A DNA stretch of 64,000 nucleotides from NCBI RefSeq assembly GCF_954871325.1, contig NC_088777.1, forward strand, positions 8,099,366 to 8,163,365, read 5' to 3'. Source of the DNA: Gordionus sp. m RMFG-2023 (Eukaryota > Nematomorpha > Gordioida > Chordodea > Parachordodidae). The notes beneath the pieces are model-generated. The model saw only the letters and a program-made list of their open reading frames with translations, was not told the origin of the DNA and made no database searches. How positions within the stretch are numbered: the first letter of the stretch is position 1; each line of letters opens with the position of its first letter. Positions 35,566 to 48,116 of the stretch are shown piece after piece. A program made the translations under genes and the position numbers.

Positions 35566-37109
35566 CCAAGCTTTAAGATTTTCATCATAGGTGAGCCATA
35601 GCTGTGCTCAAAAAAATATTTGAGAGAATTTGATTTTATGACTATATCCGGTTTCTTATTTACGGTTTTTGACATTTAATATTTTTTTAAATAAAATTTT
35701 ACACCATTAGGCTATATAAAGAAATTTAAATGAAGCTCTTCTAACATAATTATATTCAAAGATATATAAAAATTAAAAAATGGGTTCACTTTGCCCAAAA
35801 TGCCCCATTTTTACGACATTTAAAGACCCGTATCTCTCTTTTCTTAGTAATAAACAATATAAAAAAACCCTTGTAAAATATTTTGGAAAAATTTGAGAAT
35901 CTTATTTATTTTGATGATTTTATATTTTGATCCATTTTGTCCAACAAATATTTCGGGATATTCTTCAGCTATGTCATCATTATGTTTGTTCTTATTAAAT
36001 TGTCTTTCCACATAAAATCAAGTAGGTGCATAATAATTCTTTCCTTCTCTTTTCTATATTATTAAATTTTGTTAAAACTTCTACTGTATATTATAATTCT
36101 CGATTACATATTTGTATACACCTTTATACATCTTTTCACTTTTTAAAAAAGCTTTAACTAACTCTCTGTAAAAGAAAAAATAAACTTTTTTGATCTCTGG
36201 CCGTATATTATATATATTTTTTTCAATCGCTATATATCAATACTAATATTGAAAATATAAATAATATTTTTAAATATTTCACGCTTTAATATTAAATAAA
36301 AAGTCTTTGATTTTTCATTGTTTATTCTATATATTTTTATTTGATTTTTAATATACAATAAAAAGATTCTTTGTACAGTTATTTCACGACTTTAGCGTAA
36401 TATTACAATAGATGATAATATAATACATTGGAAATATCAGAGAAGAAATTTAAAAGTACAACTTCTATTATATTATGTGGTTTTTATTATTAAAAAAAAA
36501 ATTGGATTTTTTTTAAAATAAATTTTATTTATAATATATTTTTTTAAAATCTGTCAATAAAGAATAAAAAGTATCTTTCAATTGAAAATAATGTGTCATG
36601 TCAACAATACTTTACCGCAAATATCTCATTTAAGTTTTTTCATTCATAATATTATATTGAGAACCTATAAAAAATATTAAATTCTGGATAAACTGTAAAA
36701 TTTTTGTATCAAATGAAAAAAGATAATAAGATATATTAAATCTCATTTAAACATTTTGAATTATGTTATCTTTCATTTTCCTTTTGACATAATGTGTTCG
36801 TAATTTATATTAATAATTAGATTAATAAATTTTTAATCGGAAATTTATTATTATTTCCACACAACGACCGATGAGATAGTTTTAGAATTATAAATTTATT
36901 CTACAAAAGGTAAAAATAAAATATATGTAATTATTATATTATAAAATACAAAAATAATTTAGTATATTCAAAAAATATTATCAAATAAATTTTAAAAAAA
37001 TGCAGAAAAAGTTTAAGGAAAAAAATATCTTAAATTCAAAATAAAAAGATTTAAAATCCATGTGAGTTTTATATCTCAATATGACGTAAACTTTTTTTCT
37101 CTGAATCTT

Positions 37110-37311
37110 TTTTTCTGGTCCCATGGCTCGGACTGGATTTTTAAAAAATATATTACATTTATTTTTAATTTTTATGGCTAATGGCGATTTAAAACATTCG
37201 GTTTTAAAATATATGGCCAGACCCAGGTATTTTTTTAAAAAAAAATTTTTAGGCCTGGCCTGGCCCGACCCGATTTAAAAAAATTAGCCGAGCTGAGCCT
37301 GCAAATCTCTG
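37110..37311. repeat. Family E-like GC-rich repeat, partial
   Basis: Contains GGCCTGGCCTGGCCCGACC and AGCCGAGCTGAGCCTGC and ends GCAAATCTCTG, as family E elements do. A matching left terminus was not found. Shared interior text (GGCGATTTAAAACATT..GGTTTTAAAATATATGGC) also occurs at 58090-58130 and 62620-62670. Confidence 0.6.
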
Positions 37312-38282
37312 ATAAATGTCAAAGGCATTATAATATTTTTTTAAATTTTAGTTAACCTTTAATTTTTTAATATTTCTTCTTAAACTTTTCGATTTTTTTC
37401 TTCAATTTTCTATTTCTAAAGAATTAGTTTGTAGTTTTTTTTTTATTAAAATAAATATCCCAGAATTCTTAAGCATGAAAACAACTAATAATTGGAAGAC
37501 AAAAGATTAGATCATTAGACTTTAAGAATGAAAATTTGACAATTCTCTTTAGAAGAAATTTTTTATTAATAATTTTAATAAAATAAAAATATAATTTCAT
37601 TTTTATTTTTATTTATAAAATTGGGAAAAAAGCAACTTTAAAAAAAATATTATGGTAAAAGAATTCATTAGAGGATATTTTTTTGGTAATATCATTATAA
37701 ATAAATAGTAATACTAATAACTAATAAGAATCCTATTTTTCATATATTTTTTTTATAACATCAATTTCATATATATCATTTAATTTTTTTGATATTATTA
37801 TTATCATTAAAACATATTATCCAATAAAACTCCTCTAGGGGGTATATATAATCTGATCTAATGCATAGTATACTATATGACTTTTAAATAGCCAGTTAAA
37901 ATCGTATAGTTGAAGCCAGTAATTAGTTACAAGTAATTAGTTTTAATGGTATAACTAATGACTATTCAAGTTAATTTTTAAAATATGTTAGGAGAGATCG
38001 AAGGGGCTATGTTTTTGCTCTTGGCATTATAAAAAACTTAAAGATTGATTTTAATCAAATAAATTTTTTGGTACTTATCATATTGTGATATTTTTTATTT
38101 TTCAGTTGGCATTATTATTTTCTTATTTTAAATGTGTTTTCATTTAAGTTCCTTAGATGAAAGTTAATAAATTGCAAATTTATCTTGTAAAATAATTTTT
38201 TTTTAAATTTAAGTGTGAGTTATATAAATGGTTTATGAAGTAACTTGTACAGTAGTGTAAGGGAGAAGGCGCAGAGGCTCAA

Positions 38283-38292
38283 CCCCCCCCCC
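38283..38292 (+). repeat. Poly-C tract (10 C)
   Basis: Run of 10 cytosines, followed after one T by another CCCC. Confidence 0.95.
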
Positions 38293-38340
38293 TCCCCATG
38301 AAAAATTTGAAGAGCCCCCTTAAAATTTAGAAATTTACTA

Positions 38341-38431
38341 CTAAAAAAGGTAATTTTGGATAATGTTAGCCTAAAAAATGTAATTTTGGATAATGTTAGA
38401 TAAAAAAAAGTAATTTTGGATGTTATCTAAG
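38341..38431 (+). repeat. Tandem repeat, ~30-bp unit, three copies
   Basis: Three consecutive units on the pattern CTAAAAAAGGTAATTTTGGA followed by TAATGTTAG. The first two are nearly identical and the third is diverged. Confidence 0.9.
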
Positions 38432-38904
38432 GCTGGGTCCTAAATATATTGAGGAAAACCTCCAAATTTATAAATTTTTGAAAAATAATAAAATTATGAA
38501 ACATGTACAAAATCTTCAATTGTTTTTTTTTACAAAAAAATAATAATAAAATGAACAAAAAAACACAATTAAAAAACAAAAAAAACAAGAATAAAATACG
38601 AGAAAAATAACATACTTATAAATTCCAAAAATATATAAAATTTATTTTGAGGATTTAATATTCACATTATAATGCATCATATTAACATAATAACAATGAA
38701 ATATAAGTATTAAAATATTAATAATTTTGCTAGATGGCTAGTCGCTCTCCGAATATTTGCCCTGTTTCCAAATAATAAGGCAGGTTAATATGGACGTTGT
38801 TATCTTCTAAATTTCTGTCTGGTCTACATGCAAGAATCATCTGACTTTCATTTTTAAAATATGATATATATTTCTAGATTCTTGAGGCAGTATTTTTTTT
38901 TAAA

Positions 38905-40031
38905 TATCGGCTTACGCTCACCTCTAACTCTTTCCATCAGTGGATTCATCGCCTCCCGCCTCTCATCTGACTCACACATTAGCCAGCTTTCTCACTTTCC
39001 TGACCCATTATTAGCTGAAGCCCTGACCATTTGGGACAATTCCGTTGTCCCAAGCACTCCTCGACCCTCCTCCTGTTTACAGAGAGACTGGGATACTCCA
39101 CTCAACGAAGGCTCCGTCTTACATAAAATCGAGCCTTCATGATGACGATCTCACAGTCTTTCACCAATTAAACCAAGGATCGGGTTACGAGTTTCTGGAA
39201 ACTATACCCTCCAACAACCTCGACTTGTTGCTGACCGCTGACGAGCTAAGATTTGCCATTGGATTACGGCTCAATTGCGAAATTGTTCTACCGTACCAAT
39301 GCAAACATTGCGAAACCAGCGTCGATCGCAAGGGCAGACATTGCCTCCATTGCCGCTTTTGCCGAGGCCGTTTTCCACGGCACACCAATAGCAATGACAT
39401 CATATTGCGCGCTCTCAAATCCGCAGGCATTCCATCAAGACTTGAACCGACCGGCATTTTTAGATCCGACGGAAAACGTCCTGATGGAATGTCCTTTATT
39501 CCTTGGTCAATGGGCCAGCTACTAGTCTGGGACTTCACCTGCATTGACCCAAATGCACCATCCAACCACAACGTCGATGCTAGCAGAAACTCGTAAAACT
39601 ATCAAATATAGTCCATAGACCCCTCTTTCTTATTCATACCTATCGCCTGCTCTACTCTTACCACCTTCGGTAGCAAAGCTCTAAGTTTTTTTAAAGAATT
39701 AGGCAAACGGATTCGGGAAAAAACCGATCAGCCTAAAGAGTCCCTTTTGTTACGACAAGGACTTGCTACCGCCATCATTCGCTCTAACTACCTAAGTTTC
39801 ATCTCTTCCATTGAATAATCTCCTATGTCTATGCTCTCTCTCTCCCTTCTCTTTCCTAGTTTCCATTCTTTTATCCCTTACCCTCTTTCGCAAATTATAT
39901 TTTTATATTTTTTTTACCTTTATTAATTTTACCATATAAAAAAATTTATTATTTGCTATAAACTTTTGATAACATATTATATCAGCAACTATTGAAATAA
40001 AGAGAGAATTTACCTGTCAAAAAAAAAAAAA
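38905..40031 (+). pseudogene. 5'-truncated LINE-like retroelement with poly(A) tail
   Basis: C-terminal half of the same RT family as 22405-25830. It begins abruptly in GLRSPLTLSISGFIASR. One open frame (39045-39596) then gives LLTADELRFAIGLRLNCE, the zinc knuckle CKHC..GRHCLHC (about 39298-39350), RHTNSNDIILRALKSAGIPSRLEP, and a PD-(D/E)XK-like core FRSDGKRPDGMSFIPW..LLVWDFTCID (about 39460-39550). A FGSKALSFFKELGKRI..LLRQGLATAIIRSNYLSFI tail follows, ending at a stop near 39817. An AATAAA at 39996-40001 precedes a 13-A run (40019-40031). The 5' truncation and the A-tail indicate target-primed reverse transcription. No RT domain is present here, and the copy cannot move by itself. Confidence 0.85.
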
Positions 40032-40073
40032 TTTTATATTGTGACATTATTTAATCTATATCTACGCACCAAA

Positions 40074-40226
40074 TATTGTTGTTAAAGGGCTCGTAAAAAC
40101 GGCTAACCCAATATTTCGGCCAAAAAATATTACACAAGCCTGGATATTTCTCCTATTGATGGCAGAAAGGTTCGAATATCTATGAGAGAAATATCCAGGC
40201 CTGGTCGTTTAAGTTTAACAACACTA
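40074..40226. mobile_element. Foldback MITE, family A (short form)
   Basis: Ends TATTGTTGTTAAAGGGCTCG and, inverted, TTTAACAACACTA. The centre is a long stem, CAAGCCTGGATATTTCTCCT against GAGAGAAATATCCAGGCCTG, around GATGGCAGAAAGGTTCGAAT. It is inserted about 40 bp past the poly(A) end of the retroelement copy. No clear 8-bp duplication. Confidence 0.8.
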
Positions 40227-42999
40227 AGATATTAAGCAAATATTTAGCAAATATCAATTTAAATGACCGAATTTCTTTTTTTATATTAACTTTAGACCAT
40301 AATTGTCATAAGTTATTGTTTTTTTTTGTCTAAAACTTTTCTTTTGTACAAGTCCTGATTCTAGATTATACAATTTCAGAAAAATTGTTTCTTATAAAAT
40401 TATAATAATAAACGAAATTCAAAAGATTTCTTATCTAATTTTTATTATTTTACAAAATTCAATATTATTTTATAAAATATTGCATAATGTTTTGTTTTGA
40501 TATCTTTTAACATTTTAACAAAAAAAAAATTGAAATTATACTGTGTTTTATACTGAAGATTAGCATTTAGATTAAAAATAATTTTTTTTATGATATCGAT
40601 AGTGCTTTATTTAAGGAAATCAAGAAACATTTTCCCTATAAAATATTTTACTAATTAAGTGGTATTTCAAATTGATACCAGTTAGAAAAAACCTTTTTTT
40701 TGGATTTTTAGACGTAAAATTTAAAAATATATAATATACAATTAGATTATATTGGACTTTCTGTAAAAACGCATCATATAAGTCTATATTTAATATAATA
40801 TTCAATTTTATAATTAAAGAACTAAAAGAAAAAAAGAAATAAAAAATGGGCCGATCTTTGCCACTTTTGTGACAAAGTTAACATGTAATTAAGATATTTT
40901 TTTTACAATTTAACTATAAAACCATATTTTGTCATTTATACCTATATTAAAAACTTAAAAGTGCGGTGTTTGATATATATAATATTCAAAAAATATTCAA
41001 TTAACATATTTAAGCTATATATTTTAAATAAGTGGAATGAACAATACAAATATATATTATATATATCTTTTAGGAATCAACTCACCTAATAAAATTTCAA
41101 ATAAAACCATATAGTAATAAAAACGATTATCTTTTCGTTCTCTCTATAATGGACAATTATTTTTATAGTAGATCGATATTATTTTAAAGAATCAAATACT
41201 TATCTACTATACTATCTATACTATAACTATATACATTACAATTTTTCTCGAACATTTATGATTAAATTTTAAAATTATCTTAAATTTTATTTTATTATTT
41301 TGAATTTGATTGATTTTTAGTGAAAAAATATTTTAACTTAAATTTCATAGTTTATTTTTATTTATCATTTATATTATTATTTAAAAAAAACATTTTATTA
41401 TAACTGAAAGGAAATGAAATCAAATTTTAAACGATATATCAGCTTAAAATTAACGATTAGGCTTTGGGTTTCATATTGTTTAAAATTTCCATGTTTTTTC
41501 CCTTTTAAAAATTTTTGATTTATTCTATTCTAAATATATTAAAAACAATTTTCCCTTGATAGATAGACTAGATATACAGTTATAGAGTGTTTGTATGTGT
41601 AATTAACAATGCCGGGTATATAATATCTATAAAATTTTCAATCCATTGACCACTATCCACCGTCATCTTTATGATTGCTATTTAATTAATTAAATATAAG
41701 ATTGAGTTAAACTTCAAGTATGAAATAAAAAATTTCTACATATAAGTGATTAATTAATGTTTTAAGAAAAGAAAGATCTTCATTAGAGAACCATTCTATT
41801 AATATATTCATTTTTCTTTGAAAATTTTATCAGCAGAATCATGGATAAAGTATAAAAAGTTTGCAGTCAGGTAGAAGAACCAAGAAACTCCTACTCCCCT
41901 CTCTAGAATAAATCTTTGAGACTATGTTTATGTTGGTATTTTTTAAAGTTAAATCTTAGCAATTTTCAATAGAAATCTCTTATAGATTATAATTCTAATT
42001 TGTTAAAATGTTTAGAAATAATTATCATACTCGACAATATGCCTTTTTCAATTAATATTTCATATAATAAATAAATCTAATTAATTTAATTTTTTTTTTA
42101 AAAAAACCTGCTTTAAATGACCGTTTGAAGGCTTAAAATTTATCTAATGATATGATATGGTTTTAATTATCAATTATATTTTATACTCTTTTTATTTTAT
42201 ATCCTTGATAAATTTATTTGATCTGATCGTAATCTTATTAAAATTTAAAATAATTAATTTTTTAAAAAAAATAAAAATAATTTATTTTTTAAGTTATGAA
42301 TTCTTAGATTTTTATAGTAATATATTTTTTATAAATATTTTAATCTCTATAAAAGAAAAAAGGATGAGAGGATTAAATAGATATTTTATATAAAAAATTT
42401 TAGAAAAATATATAAAATAAATTTTCGACCGACTTAAAACTTAGCAATAATTAGTCAGTGTATTAATTCGATATATAATATAAATATAAATATAGGAAAT
42501 TTTGTACTTATATTTGACTTTATAATAAATCAAAGGATCATTTTGTCACAAATATCATATATATACTAAGCTTACTTAGTAAGTTACGTTTGAATTTAGA
42601 ATTTTATTATATGATTAATGGAAATATATATATATATATATTAAGTAGTTAAAAAAACATATTTTAAATTTAGAAAAATTTGGGATTATGGAAGAGAGGA
42701 ATGGAAAGATATATTATCCTGACTTGCTTCGCTAAAGTATTTTTAATCTCTTATTTTTTGCACAATATTATTGAAATCCGATCTAGGGGGTTTAAGGGCT
42801 GAAAGTTTACTTCTTCTCATGATAGTCGCCAGATATGTATTCCTAACTTCTTGAGGGAAGAAAGTTTCCGCCATTTCTATTCTCATCATATAATCTCATA
42901 TATATGATATAGCTAAAATATATGGATAATTTACAAACTTGGCTAGTTTACTAAATATCTAGCTATTATACAAACCATTAAAGAATAATTTTAGCGGTA

Positions 43000-43050
43000 T
43001 TTTTATAATCTCCTCCACGAATTCGCACTAACTGTGAATGCAGTGTTACT
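43000..43050. repeat. Half of a family D foldback
   Basis: CTCCACGAATTCGCACTAAC followed by TGTGAATGCAG matches one arm of the 15129-15231 element. Confidence 0.6.
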
Positions 43051-44751
43051 CCTTATCATTTTTGTAATTTTAATTATACTCCCAGAGAGTTGCTGTTCGA
43101 TTTGCTATCAGAGTTTCTTATTTAACTTCGGGATCGAATTATTTTTTTTCCATAACATTTTGCTTAGTATCTAAAAGAAATTGGCATAAGTTTCCTTAAT
43201 AGGAGGTTGTGATAGCAACGTGTTGTTTGTACATGAGCTGTAACATACATATTAAATTAAAAATCTATAGATACTTATATACAATATATAAGGCAATTAG
43301 ATTCCCACTTTTAGTTGAAACCGTTTCTAATTTATTGATAGTTTTTTTACAGAACTAATCAAACTTCCGTAATATAATATTAAATCTTTTTATAATTAGA
43401 TTAATGGATGAATGATTTAAAATCATCAAATAAAATATATTATTATAATTCTCATCAATATAAGTCATAAATTAGTTTAATAACATTTTACAATATACTA
43501 TTTTGCCCTACCTGTAATTAATTCATAGATATGCACATATAGCTTATAATTATAATAAAAATGAATATATAAAAATTATCATAATTTAATTATTTCACCC
43601 GGTTAATTCATCATCTTTTTCCATTTTTATTTAATTTTTCTCATTTGTAATTTTTTTAATCATTAATTAAAATTTTTAAGATAAACATGATTTATCTTAT
43701 TTTAAAAAAAACTCGCAAAAATAATATATATTTACCAAAGGTAGAAATGTTAAAAGTAAAATTCTAACAATAAAATAATAATCTCCTTGAATAAATTAGA
43801 CTTACATTTTAACAAATTTTAATTTTCGATAAGAATAAAATTATAATTTTTATAAATCGTGAATTATGATGTATCACCATTTCATGAATGAGGACCAAGA
43901 AATAATCACCCCCTCAATTGTAAATTTTTTTTTAAAGAAAAATATATATAGTAAGTACATTAACAACATTTATGTGTAATTTAATTTTAAGGTATAAAAA
44001 TGTAAAACATATTTTTTTTTTAAAAAAAACATTTTTACCTTATATTATAATAATTCTGCCACAATTCCGAAGCCCACTCATAATTATGATTGTATCGATG
44101 TTAAAAAAAATTCATAATTTATGACATCAACCAAAAAACTATTAATCTTCCTTTTTAAAAAATATTATGAATGACTATTTTATATTACAATGTTATAAAC
44201 ATGACATCAATTTTTTTTTTGTAAAAAATAATATAATAAATAGTTAAACACCTAAACACCTTTCAATGATTTTAGTATTTGTTGAATAAAATGCACAAAA
44301 TTATGGTTAGATAGAAGAATAAATTCATCCTGTCAATAGTTAATTATTAAGCGTATAAAAAAAATTAACTTTTGAACTATTATAGATTATTATAATAGCG
44401 CAGGACATTTTAACACGGGAAGGTGAACTCAGGGTTTAATTTTATGGTCAACATAAATTAAGCTAGAGAGGGACAGCATCATTGAATTAGAACGATATAG
44501 CTCTATGATATCCGATTAGTTATCGGAGTTTTATTTTATATCCATGAAGGATTATACTTTATTAGATTTTGTTATTGACCCTAACTGAGTCATGTCTTCT
44601 TTTAAGTTTTATGGAGCGAATTACCCCTGGTGGATTAGTAGTTCCTACAACAAGGACATGGTGAGGGCGAAGTAAATGCTTCATTAACTTTGCAAAGTGT
44701 ATATTCGAAGCAATTGTTTTCAAACTATAAACTGATAAGCAGATTTAATTT

Positions 44752-44902
44752 AAAACACTTCCATATTTTTTAATTCGTTTGTAAAATAAAATTTTTTAAC
44801 TTCTAAAAATTGATAAGATATATAGATGTTATTTTAACAATTTTTTCGCAAATCAAATAATTTTATTTTCAAATTAATAGATAAATATGGAAATGCTTTG
44901 AA
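44752..44902. repeat. AT-rich foldback, family I, copy 1
   Basis: Left arm AAACACTTCCATATTTTTTA followed by ATTCGTTTGTAAAATAAAATT; right arm AATTTTATTTTCAAATTAAT then AAATATGGAAATGCTTT. The family also includes 58618-58705, with a likely half at about 3828-3866. The AT-richness makes the boundaries uncertain. Confidence 0.6.
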
Positions 44903-46391
44903 ATATGCACAATACTTTATATGTCCTCATATTGTTAAAATTTTTATTTGTCTTTTATACATTAATGAAATAGTTTATGGTAAAAAAAAATCTAATTAAA
45001 TTTCAAAATGAAACTTAAACATTCATTTCTTAATATCGAATAATACATTATCAGAGACTTCTGCTAAATAAATGATTGTCCAAGGAAAATAATTTTTATA
45101 TGAACGATAACTTTCTTCTTATTTATGGGAGAGGGTAGTTTTTGTTTATACTTCTCTGACTTAAAAAATTTTGACCATTCTATTCTAGTGAAAAGTGAAA
45201 AGTATTTTTTTTTAAACTATTAACTTCATATAAATATTTATAATATTTATTAGGTTATAAATGTAAAGTAAAATTTATAGATTAATATTTTGTTTTCAAG
45301 AGAAAATATAATATAGAATTATATATATAATAATTAAAATTTGACTTTTTGAAAGTATGAAAAGAAAGACAAAATATCAAAAACTAAACTACACACTTAA
45401 AAATTTTTTAATACATAATATCATAAAAAGAGTTTAAAATAAATTATACAAGTAGAATAGACGAGTGTATAATTAGCTTAATTAGCATTTTTATTTATTT
45501 TTTATAATTTTTTAAAATTTAAATTTTTTTTTCGTGATGATTATCACTTAATGACGACAATTTTTTTTAATGATAATATTATTCATCTTCTATCTTTCCT
45601 TAAAATTTAAAATTTTATTATAATATTTTAATTTTATTTTTTACCTATTATATGAATGATATAAATTATATTATTTTTTTAAAAAAAATAAAATAGGGAA
45701 AAAGATGTTAGGAAAATAATTTTATGAATATTTTATATTTATGAATGAGATAGCTTATTGTATCAAACTTCTTTTTTTTTATAAAGGAGAAAAAAAGGTG
45801 TTTGGATAAATTCAATGTAATTTTTTTTTTAAAATATGAGGAAATATATTTGCACCGAAAAATTTAACGACAGTAAAAAAAAAATAATATCGGAAATTTC
45901 TGATATTTCTAATTTTATAAAAAATAATTTATCGGATATCAATAATTGATCCAATTTATCTTTTTGGCTAAAAAAAAATATTTTTTGAATCATATAAAAA
46001 TGATTATAATTAAATTATATTAAATATAAAAAAAATACAAAAATTAATCCCGTTAATATATAACGTATTTGATCTTAAAATAAATTGTCCAAAAATTCTG
46101 TATTCCAAATTTGTTCGTTATTTACCTATTTATTCCTTTCAACAAAAAGAGATTATTTTTGTAAGTTATTTCCTTTATATCTATGAATGATTCTAAACTA
46201 CTAAATGCCATTTTTTTTAAAAAAAATATACATTAATTAATTACATTTTTTTTGGAGAAAATAATTCGAATGTATAATATGGAGATTCATGTTATTACTA
46301 TTAATATTAAAATACTTTTATACCGGATAGGAAATATAAATCTGATGATATGAGAATGCCATATCGGAATATTTTGTAAATAAGTCGCAGG

Positions 46392-46606
46392 TAGTGTTGT
46401 TAAACGGCTCCTTTTGATTTGAATTTTAAAAATGGCTAACTCAATATTTCATCTAAAATAATATTACGCAGGCCTGAAGATTTTGTTTGTAGGAATAAAG
46501 GTTTGGACATCTATTAGCGAGATCTCGAGGCTAAGGCAATATTTTTCTGACTAAAACATTGAGTTAGCCGTAATTCGGGCTCAAAACGAATCGTTTAACA
46601 ACGCTA
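46392..46606. mobile_element. hAT-like foldback MITE, family A, with 8-bp duplication
   Basis: Ends TAGTGTTGTTAAACGGCTC and GAATCGTTTAACAACGCTA. The flanks GTCGCAGG (46384-46391) and CTCACAGG (46607-46614) agree at 6 of 8. The interior matches 8720-8941 block for block: GGCTAACTCAATATTTCAT, GGCCTGAAGATTTTG, AAAGGTTTGGACATCTATTA, ACATTGAGTTAGCCG. Confidence 0.85.
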
Positions 46607-47204
46607 CTCACAGGGGTTTAACAAATCTGAGGTTTCAAATGAAAATTTTAAAAATTAAATTAAAATTAATTTATTAGCGCGCTATTTTTTAATTTTTGAA
46701 AGATCGCATTTTACTGGAATCGTGTTTTAACATAAATGGATAAATTTCAAAAATATTTACCGTGAGTTTTTAAAAAAAAAAATTACACCCTTAATTTATA
46801 TTGATTTTTTTTTATATACATTCTCTCTATAATTTATTATAATATACCTGAATTATACATGTTTAAAAAAAAATGACACTATAGGTAAACAATTTAAGTT
46901 TTAAAAAATTTGCTATAAAATCCGGATCAATAATGCATACACCTTAAACGACCCTTACCACCTCCTTCTTTTATGCTGAAGCAATATTATTGTAAAGCTA
47001 TCGAATACTATTAAAATAACTCGATTCTTTGTTCAAGAAGACGATTCTAATTTTTATTTATTTTAAAAATTTTAATTTTGACTTCTTTAGATCATTGGTT
47101 TTTTTTTCCTCTAAATTTTTAAAGAATGAAATGATAGAATTATGCATTTTAATGCGAATTTTGTGATAATGAGAATAATTTTTTCCCAATAATTAATATA
47201 ATGG

Positions 47205-47285
47205 CCCGGATTTTGTAAAATAAAATTTAGAGATTTTGGCTCTTTCGCGCTCCCTCTGGCTTTAGCCCGAGCTTACATATCTCTA
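47205..47285. repeat. Family E-like patch
   Basis: ATGGCCCGGATTTTG at one side and GAGCTTACATATCTCTAATA at the other resemble the edges of family E elements. Short and degenerate. Confidence 0.45.
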
Positions 47286-47919
47286 ATAGAGATTTAAAAA
47301 ATAATAAGGATTTATCATTCATAATCTTCTGTATGCAGAAAATACTATATATAATATTCTATTTGAACTACAAATTGATATTCCTTGTGTTTCTTGAAAC
47401 ATATGTAAAAATTTTAAAAAAATACTCTAATATTTTATATAAACAAATCTTGGGATTTGAGTTAGGGTTCAAATCCTATCCGATTTAATTGCTCTATATT
47501 CTTTGAGCTCATAAAATCGAAACTTACAACTTGTCGAATTTTCCCTTTTTTACAGTTATTGATTGAATTTTTTTTTAAATATTTCAATTTTTTTTTAAAA
47601 AAAAGAAATAAATGAAATAAAAATTCACCGCAATTTTATTTGTTTAATCGTATGGAAAATAATTTTTTTAAAAAAATTTTTTCTTCTTTAGTTAAATGAT
47701 AAAATGTTGAAAATGTAAATATTTGCTTTAGAAAGAAATAGTTATAAAGACAAAAAAAATTACATATATAATTACAATGAAATATTGTGAAAGTTTTCAA
47801 AAAAAAATATAATCTATTTTCATATTTTTCCATATTAATTAAATATAATTATTTTTGTATATTTTATGCTTTCAAGCTATTTCAAGAGTATTCTAGACAA
47901 TTTTTCCCTATCAAGTTAA

Positions 47920-48116
47920 ATGCACCAAGGTTTACCCTTACCTATATTGTACCAGCATGAAAATGGAGTTGTACTACCTAATCAAGATTTCTATGGTCAA
48001 AATCAACATTTATCGGAACAAATTCATAATTTGGATTTAAGCGATAGATTCTTGGATGATATAATCAATTACAATGCGAACGAACTATTATCAGACAGAC
48101 ACCTAAAAGTTAACGG
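47920..48116 (+). CDS. Teneurin candidate first coding exon 1a
   Basis: ATG-initiated frame of 65 full codons plus 2 bases (MHQGLPLPILYQHENG.. to ..HLKVNG), ending at a strong donor GTAAAC in phase 2. The composition is less AT-rich than its flanks, and the sequence is acidic, amide-rich and probably disordered, as expected of a cytoplasmic tail. The phase fits the acceptor at 59860. It lies 11.7 kb upstream of exon 2, and exon 1b lies between them. It could be a separate promoter's first exon or, less likely, part of another gene. Confidence 0.7.

Larger units (their letters stand above)
29700..38904. other. Intergenic region, repeats only
   Basis: Between the EXOC2 stop and the retroelement copy at 38905. 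It contains two partial family A elements (29850-29986, 30690-30833), repeat J copy 2 (35411-35565), a family E-like GC-rich patch (about 37110-37311), a 30-bp tandem repeat (38341-38431) and poly-C runs at 32146 and 38283. The patch 32090-32680 is distinctly less AT-rich and may be decayed coding sequence from an unidentified element. No gene is supported. Confidence 0.6.
40032..47919. other. Intergenic region upstream of teneurin exon 1a
   Basis: Nearly 8 kb of very AT-rich DNA. It contains two foldback MITEs (40074-40226, 46392-46606), an AT-rich foldback (44752-44902), a half family D element (about 43000-43050) and a family E-like patch (about 47205-47285). The stretch 44390-44690 is somewhat less AT-rich with nothing recognisable. 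No gene is supported. Regulatory DNA for teneurin is expected here, but no site can be defended. Confidence 0.6.

Noticed and set aside
39185-39571. Minus-strand 128-codon frame
   Set aside because: It is antisense to the CCHC/RPDG frame of the retroelement copy, which has clear family motifs on the plus strand.
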